DNA of 10,828 nucleotides, from contig JABDJM010000410.1 in the NCBI GenBank assembly GCA_013002475.1, positions 1-10,828 of the forward strand, written 5' to 3'. Positions 6,730-10,828 of this stretch are shown here, piece by piece. The first letter of the stretch is position 1, and each line of letters begins with the position of its first letter. Under the pieces are notes generated by a model, which was not told the origin of the DNA, made no database searches, and was given only the letters and a program-made list of their open reading frames with translations. Source of the DNA: Saprospiraceae bacterium (GTDB lineage Bacteria; Bacteroidota; Bacteroidia; Chitinophagales; Saprospiraceae). A program made the position numbers and the translations under genes.

Positions 6730-7776
6730 ATGAAAAAGATCTTTACCCTTATTGCCATGATTAGCATGGCTTTCCCAATTTTATCACAACAAATCGGCCC
6801 TTACAATCTTACTGTATTCCAGGAAACTTACGTTCCTCTGGACAATGGAATGTTGGTTGAATCAGATTATGATCCTGGCCTAGTATGGGATGACCCTGTC
6901 TACCCAATCCAATTTCCATTTACATTCAGTCTGTTCGAATTCCCCATTGATACTCTTTTGGGTGTTGGCGGAGAGGGGGTACTCTCTAGCGTTTCCGCTT
7001 ACGATTATTATGAGGTTGGCGCAGCAATAATTCCTCTTTCAAATGATTTTATTGATAGGGCATATGATGATGATCCTTATGCTATGGGCGTTTCTCCCAT
7101 TCGTTATCAGGTCGATGGAACTGAAGGAAGCCGAATATTCAAGTTAGAAACCTCTAACGCTGGCTTTTATGATGAATACAGTGAACTTGACTCCTTACCT
7201 AGTTTTGTGAATTTTCAGATTTGGATGTTCGAGCAGGATGGTTCCTTTGAATTAAGGTACGGGGAATCCGAAATAGTTAACCCCGAAATTGTTTACGATT
7301 TTGTTCCTGGTCCTTTGATGGCGATTGTGGATTCCATTGGTGATTATGACCAAGAATCCCAGAAAGCCTATTTCCTAACCGGCGACCCATCAGATCCTGA
7401 AATCAATTTGATAGTGGGGGAAATCACACTTAACGATTCTACTCTCATTTTGAATGAAATGCCTGCAAATGGAATGGTTTACCGGTTTTACACTCCTGAT
7501 GCCTCGGTTTCAAATAAGGACTTGCCCCAACTCAATATGAGTTTGGTGGGGAATCCGGTAGAAGATATAATCCAACTAAGAGTTGATGATCCTGCATTGC
7601 ATTTCAAAAAAGCTGAGCTGTTAATTTCCAACTCACTTGGACAAATCATTGAAAAAGAAAATGTAGTTCTGAATCCCAGATTTTATCTGGAATGGGATAG
7701 CCAGGTACCTGGGGCATACTTTTTAACAGTGAGGATGAAAGAAGGGATGAAAACGCTGAAGTTTATAGCCAGATAA
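6730..7776 (+). CDS. Exported protein with T9SS type A C-terminal sorting domain
   Basis: A 348-residue protein with a Sec signal peptide (MKKIFTLIAMISMAFPILSQ, about 1-19/20) and a C-terminal domain (about 266-348) resembling the type A T9SS sorting domain (Por_Secre_tail, TIGR04183). The supporting features are VGNPVEDIIQLRV, the central SNSLGQIIE strand, the PGAYFLTVRM turn-strand and the terminal KTLKFIAR. It should therefore cross the outer membrane by the type IX system and be released or anchored at the cell surface. The passenger (about 20-260) is acidic, rich in Asp/Glu/Tyr, probably beta-rich, and contains no cysteine at all. I recognise no enzymatic motif, so its function is unknown. 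It stands alone, divergent from bshB1, and ends at a shared bidirectional terminator. The ATG is supported by the signal peptide. Confidence 0.88.
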   Translation: MKKIFTLIAMISMAFPILSQQIGPYNLTVFQETYVPLDNGMLVESDYDPGLVWDDPVYPIQFPFTFSLFEFPIDTLLGVGGEGVLSSVSAYDYYEVGAAIIPLSNDFIDRAYDDDPYAMGVSPIRYQVDGTEGSRIFKLETSNAGFYDEYSELDSLPSFVNFQIWMFEQDGSFELRYGESEIVNPEIVYDFVPGPLMAIVDSIGDYDQESQKAYFLTGDPSDPEINLIVGEITLNDSTLILNEMPANGMVYRFYTPDASVSNKDLPQLNMSLVGNPVEDIIQLRVDDPALHFKKAELLISNSLGQIIEKENVVLNPRFYLEWDSQVPGAYFLTVRMKEGMKTLKFIAR

Positions 7777-7814
7777 ATTAAAAAGCCCTCGACCTGTCGG
7801 GGGCTTTTTAATTT
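7775..7814. terminator. Bidirectional terminator shared by the T9SS gene and the peroxidase gene
   Basis: An inverted repeat pairs 7775-7792 with 7797-7814 (18 pairs, one of them a T-G pair at 7789/7800) around the loop CCTG. The GC-rich core is flanked by AAAAA on the left and TTTTT on the right, so it works as an intrinsic terminator in both directions. The last two bases of the plus-strand TAA (7774-7776) and the whole minus-strand TAA (7808-7810) lie inside the stem. Confidence 0.9.
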
Positions 7815-8299
7815 AATAGTCTTTTAACTGCCCGGTTGATCTTGTTCCCGTTGGGTCTGGTAGTTGATAAAAAGTAATCTACGACTTCACCCTGTTTGTT
7901 GATCAGATATTTATGGAAGTTCCATTTGGCCTTTGAATTGACCTTGCCGTTCTGGTCTTTGCTTTGCAGAAATTGATATAAGGGATCAGCATTTTCTCCG
8001 GTCACCTTGATTTTTTTGAAGATCGGATAGGTACTCGCATAATTAAGCTGGCAAAACTCCTGAATAGCTGCCCCTTCCAGGGGCTCCTGGCTTCCAAAAT
8101 CATTGCTTGGAAAGGCCAAAATTGAAAATCCCTGATCCTTGTATTTTTCATGGATCTCTTCCATGCCCTTGAGTTGCGGAGTGAATCCGCAACGGCTGGC
8201 GGTATTAATGATCAATAATACTTTGCCAGAATAATCTTCCAAAGAAACAGTGTTTCCCTGAACATCCTGAACTTCAAACTGATAAATGCTTTTTCCCAT
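7808..8299 (-). CDS. Glutathione peroxidase-family (thioredoxin-type) peroxidase
   Basis: Cytoplasmic thiol peroxidase with thioredoxin fold, 163 residues. The peroxidatic cysteine is Cys37 in NTASRCGFTPQ. The rest of the tetrad is Gln71 in FGSQEP, and Trp126 and Asn127 in KWNFHKYL. Cys83 in EFCQLNYASTYPIFKKI sits where yeast Gpx3 and related enzymes carry the resolving cysteine (FCQLNYG), so this is probably a two-cysteine enzyme reduced by thioredoxin rather than glutathione, consistent with Bacteroidota generally lacking glutathione. The usual FPCNQFGGQEP loop reads FPSNDFGSQEP here: serine replaces its cysteine and aspartate the usual glutamine. No signal peptide. The start ATG lies 34 bp after the stop of the KAS III gene on the same strand, so the two are probably one operon. 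Its stop codon is inside the shared terminator. Confidence 0.93.
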   Translation of the reverse strand: MGKSIYQFEVQDVQGNTVSLEDYSGKVLLIINTASRCGFTPQLKGMEEIHEKYKDQGFSILAFPSNDFGSQEPLEGAAIQEFCQLNYASTYPIFKKIKVTGENADPLYQFLQSKDQNGKVNSKAKWNFHKYLINKQGEVVDYFLSTTRPNGNKINRAVKRLLN

Positions 8300-8333
8300 G
8301 GTTATTAAACAGGGCTTAATGAAAATCGTTCAG

Positions 8334-9383
8334 CTACCAGCGGATCAGGGCTGATCCCCAGGTAAATCCAGAACCAAACGCAGCAAGACAAACAAGGTCG
8401 CCGTCCTTAACAGCCCCCTGCTCCCAGGCTTCGCAAAGCGCAATGGGTATTGAGGCCGCTGTGGTATTCCCAAATTTTTGGATGTTATTCCAAACCTGAT
8501 CATCTCGAAGTTTCATTCTGCGTTGCACAAATTGAGAGATCCTGAGATTTGCCTGATGAGGAACCAACATGTCGATATCCTCTGGTTGGAGACCATTCGT
8601 CTGAAGAGCTTCCATGATCACTTCCGGGAATTTCTGTACAGCCATTTTGAAGACAGCCTGTCCTTCCATATTTGGAAAAAGGTCTTCATCATCCCACATT
8701 TTTTGTGTTAAGAAAGCTCCCCCAAACTCAACATCAGGATAACCAAATCTTTCTTTGTCCTCCCATTTACCTGCATGACTTCCAGGGTTTATGTAAGCCA
8801 ATTTCTCAGCATAGGTACCATCTGCATGCAGATGCGTAGACAAAATTCCTTTTCCTTCTTCCTCTGTTGGTTGAACAACCACCGCTCCTGCTCCATCACC
8901 GAAAATTACGGTCACATTACGTCCTCTGGTTGAGAAATCCAATCCCATGGAATGAAATTCAGATCCAACCAGAAGCACATTTTTGTACATCCCTGATTTC
9001 ACAAATTGGTCGGCAATTGATAGACCATAGACAAAACCAGAACATTGATTCCGGATGTCCAGGGCTCCAACACCCAGCATTCCCATTTCTCGTTGAAGGA
9101 GGACACCACAACCTGGGAAATAATAATCGGGCGATAAGGTGGCAAAAATGATAAAGTCAATATCCTCATTGGTTATACCCGCGCGTTCGATAGCGATCTT
9201 AGCTGCCTCAACACCCATAGTCGTCGTTGACTCTTCATGCTTTTTAGCATACCGTCGTTCGACTATCCCCGTTCGTTCCTGTATCCATTCATCACTGGTA
9301 TCCATCACCCTGGCCAAATCGTTATTGGTCACTTTATTTTCAGGAACATAGTAGCCGATGCCGGCTATTTTCGCATTAGGCAT
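8334..9383 (-). CDS. Beta-ketoacyl-ACP synthase III family protein (FabH-like)
   Basis: Thiolase-fold condensing enzyme that in fatty-acid synthesis joins acetyl-CoA to malonyl-ACP, 349 residues. The catalytic triad is Cys114 (DIRNQCSGFVYGL), His276 (VPHQANLRI) and Asn306 (FGNTTAASIP). The N-terminal AGIGYYVPENKVTNNDL, the DEWIQERTGI box (31-40) and the GDGAGAVVV and C-terminal FGSGFTWGSALIRW strands are classic. Spacing from His to Asn (30) equals E. coli FabH (His244/Asn274), but spacing from Cys to His is 162 rather than 132. The protein therefore carries about 30 extra residues, mostly in the segment around 195-240 (INPGSHAGKW to DLFPNM). It may be the second, longer KAS III type seen in Flavobacteriia and not the primary FabH; no acc, plsX or acyl-carrier gene is adjacent. 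It is first in a likely operon with the peroxidase. Confidence 0.92.
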   Translation of the reverse strand: MPNAKIAGIGYYVPENKVTNNDLARVMDTSDEWIQERTGIVERRYAKKHEESTTTMGVEAAKIAIERAGITNEDIDFIIFATLSPDYYFPGCGVLLQREMGMLGVGALDIRNQCSGFVYGLSIADQFVKSGMYKNVLLVGSEFHSMGLDFSTRGRNVTVIFGDGAGAVVVQPTEEEGKGILSTHLHADGTYAEKLAYINPGSHAGKWEDKERFGYPDVEFGGAFLTQKMWDDEDLFPNMEGQAVFKMAVQKFPEVIMEALQTNGLQPEDIDMLVPHQANLRISQFVQRRMKLRDDQVWNNIQKFGNTTAASIPIALCEAWEQGAVKDGDLVCLAAFGSGFTWGSALIRW

Positions 9384-9389
9384 AGTCTC

Positions 9390-9397
9390 TAATTTTG
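9390..9397 (+). promoter_or_regulatory. Possible -7 box for the symporter gene
   Basis: TAATTTTG matches the Bacteroidota -7 consensus TAnnTTTG and would start a transcript about 35-40 nt before the ATG at 9441. The matching -33 region would fall in the 5' end of the divergent KAS III gene, where no clear TTG is seen. Confidence 0.35.
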
Positions 9398-9440
9398 GTG
9401 CCTAAAAGTAATAGAAAATACGCTTATGTTTAGGTAGTCT

Positions 9441-10793
9441 ATGGCGATAAGCAGTGAAAATCAAATTAGCCGTCCGGGGCTTGGTGTCAAGTGGATCTAT
9501 GCCATTGGGCAGTTTGGCTGGTCATTGACCAGCTTCGGTGTTCTTAATCTTTTGAACCTCTTTTATTTCCCTCCCGGGGATGGATCGGAGGCGCTGTTTC
9601 CTGGGTTCATATACACCGGAGCTATCCTGGGTGTTCTTACTACACTTGGACTGATCAATTTTGGAGGTCGGATATTTGATGGCATAACGGATCCCTTGAT
9701 AGCCAATTGGTCAGATAAATTTCAGCACCGCAAGGGAAAGCGGACTTTCTTCATGGGACTAGCAGTACTGCCCTTTGTCGTTTAGTCTGTCCTTGTATTC
9801 TTTCCAATCAGTGAAGACAGTCAAAATCTTAACACTCTTTGGCTCTTTGTGACCCTCTTCCTTTTTTATCTAGCTATGACTGCTTATGTGGTTCCCTATA
9901 CAGCGTTGATCTCTGAACTTGGCCACCATGAAGATGACAGACTCAGTATCAGTACGATCATTTCGATTACCTGGGCCTTGGGATTTTTAGTCGGGAATAC
10001 CGTCCATGCACTTTTTGAAACACTTAGAGAAAGCTGGGGCGCTGTTTCAGCGTTTCAAATGATCCTTGCTGGCTTTTCCTTAATTGGATGTATAGCCATG
10101 TTGGTTCCTGTATTCTTTCTAAAAGAAAAAAAGTATGCTCTTCAGCTCAGGACCGAAGGGAGTGTATGGAGTTCTGTATCGAAAGTATTTGGACAAAGAA
10201 ACTTCCGGATCTTCGCCGGCTCCGATCTTTTTTATTGGTTATCACTAACCTTTATTCAATCGGGTGTAGCCTACTTTGTTTCCATCCTGATGGGAAGACC
10301 AATAGGAGATGCGACCTTATTTATGATGATAGGTTTTCTCACCTCGTTCCTATTTTATTTGCCCATTATGAGGTTAGTAAAATCTCTAGGGAAAAAACCG
10401 TTAATGATCACAGCCTTTCTGGTCTTTGGGGTCATCTTCCTGGTCACTTCCCAGTATTCCAGTCTGGGAGATAGTAATGTGTTGTTTTTTGGTTTGGCTA
10501 TTGCCAGTGCCTTCCCTTTAGCTGTCTTTGGTATTTTACCCAATGCAATCATTGCAGACATAGTGTACCAATCGGGAGAATCAGGAGTTTCTCATTCGGG
10601 AATGTTCTATGCAGCTCGAAATTTTACAATGAAATTGGGAATAGCTCTTGCCAACCTGATCTTTCCTTCCTTACTGGTGTTTGGTAAAAGTACTCAGGAT
10701 CCAACAGGGGTTCAGATGATCGCCCTGGCTGCATTTTTCTTCTGCATTATAGGATTGGTAATTTTCCTTTTGTACAAACCCAGAAAGGCTTAG
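9441..10793 (+). pseudogene. GPH-family (MelB-like) sugar:cation symporter interrupted by one in-frame TAG
   Basis: A 12-helix inner-membrane transporter of the major facilitator superfamily, glycoside-pentoside-hexuronide branch. The frame opens at ATG 9441 (preceded by an in-frame TAG at 9435), runs 114 codons, meets TAG at 9783-9785, and then continues in the same frame without another stop to 10793. Total length with the stop as one residue is 450, the usual family size. The first part has FDGITDPLIANWSDKFQHRKG (80-100), with Asp80 and Asp84 spaced like cation-site Asp55/Asp59 of MelB, plus the basic motif-A loop. After the stop, SVLVFFPISE continues what looks like helix 4, and VVPYTALISELG, KKPLMITAF and ADIVYQSGE follow. 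There is no frameshift or deletion, so this is a single nonsense change, a sequencing error, or readthrough. A GTG at 9849 could start the second part only by dropping helices 1-4. The substrate is unknown. Confidence 0.85.
9783..9785 (+). other. In-frame amber codon inside the symporter
   Basis: TAG falls at codon 115, in a hydrophobic stretch (LPFVV before, SVLVFF after) predicted as a membrane helix. One substitution from TTG (Leu), TCG (Ser) or TGG (Trp) would explain it. The next codon is TCT, which is not a known strong readthrough context. Confidence 0.9.
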
Positions 10794-10828
10794 GTCTTTC
10801 TTTTCTTCTTTTTGGCAGCAGGAAATAG
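10790..10828 (-). CDS. Possible lysine-rich C-terminal end of a minus-strand gene
   Basis: Read on the minus strand, the last 39 bases translate as LFPAAKKKKRKT followed by TAA at 10790-10792. Basic tails like this are common at the ends of RNA- or DNA-binding proteins, and a convergent gene here would leave no intergenic gap. It would overlap the symporter stop (10791-10793) by 4 bases. Twelve codons are too few to prove a gene or name a product. Confidence 0.35.
   Translation of the reverse strand, partial: LFPAAKKKKRKT

Noticed and set aside
9849..10793. Separate transporter gene starting at GTG 9849
   Set aside because: It is in the same frame as the upstream half and would begin in the middle of an MFS protein, lacking the first helices and motif A.
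1..10828. CRISPR array, tRNA/rRNA gene, insertion sequence, prophage or defence/toxin system
   Set aside because: No regularly spaced repeats, cloverleaf sequences, transposase motifs or paired toxin-antitoxin frames were seen; nearly all of the DNA is accounted for by recognisable chromosomal genes.

Overview
The window looks like ordinary chromosome from a marine-type member of the Bacteroidota, most likely family Flavobacteriaceae. Reasons: a secreted protein with a C-terminal type IX secretion (T9SS) sorting domain, a bacillithiol-type deacetylase (BshB1), a 94-residue membrane protein resembling the flavobacterial DUF6787 group, absence of clear Shine-Dalgarno sequences before most genes, and several TAnnTTTG boxes typical of the Bacteroidota housekeeping promoter. 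Genus cannot be fixed from sequence reading alone. I see no rRNA, tRNA, CRISPR array, insertion sequence, prophage or integration site.

Layout, left to right. (1) Positions 1-800, minus strand: a small one-helix membrane protein whose stop codon directly abuts the start of dapF (diaminopimelate epimerase, cut by the left edge). (2) About 200 bp of divergent intergenic DNA with weak promoter-like boxes and a 10-bp palindrome. (3) 998-2431, plus: a DegP/HtrA-family periplasmic serine protease, closed by a very strong perfect-stem terminator. (4) 2519-5922, plus: a tight cluster of an acyl-CoA carboxylase carboxyltransferase subunit, a DUF6787-like membrane protein, a THUMP-type 23S rRNA/RNA guanine-N2 methyltransferase (TTG start) and a small exported protein. 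(5) 5910-6629, minus: bshB1, convergent with and overlapping the small exported protein by 13 bp. (6) 6730-7776, plus: a T9SS-sorted exported protein of unknown function. (7) 7808-9383, minus: a beta-ketoacyl-ACP synthase III followed 34 bp later by a thioredoxin-type glutathione peroxidase; this pair and the T9SS gene share one bidirectional terminator that contains the peroxidase stop codon and overlaps the other. (8) 9441-10793, plus: a GPH-family (MelB-like) sugar:cation symporter interrupted by a single in-frame TAG. (9) The last 39 bases may encode the lysine-rich tail of a further minus-strand gene.

Functionally this is a mixed housekeeping neighbourhood: cell-wall/lysine precursor synthesis (DapF), envelope protein quality control (HtrA), acyl-CoA and fatty-acid metabolism (carboxyltransferase, KAS III), rRNA modification, thiol/peroxide defence (BshB1, peroxidase), secretion and sugar uptake. 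I did not find a convincing new multi-gene system. The observations most worth a second look are the symporter with a lone amber codon, the unknown T9SS cargo, the two small uncharacterised envelope proteins, and the stop-codon-containing shared terminator.
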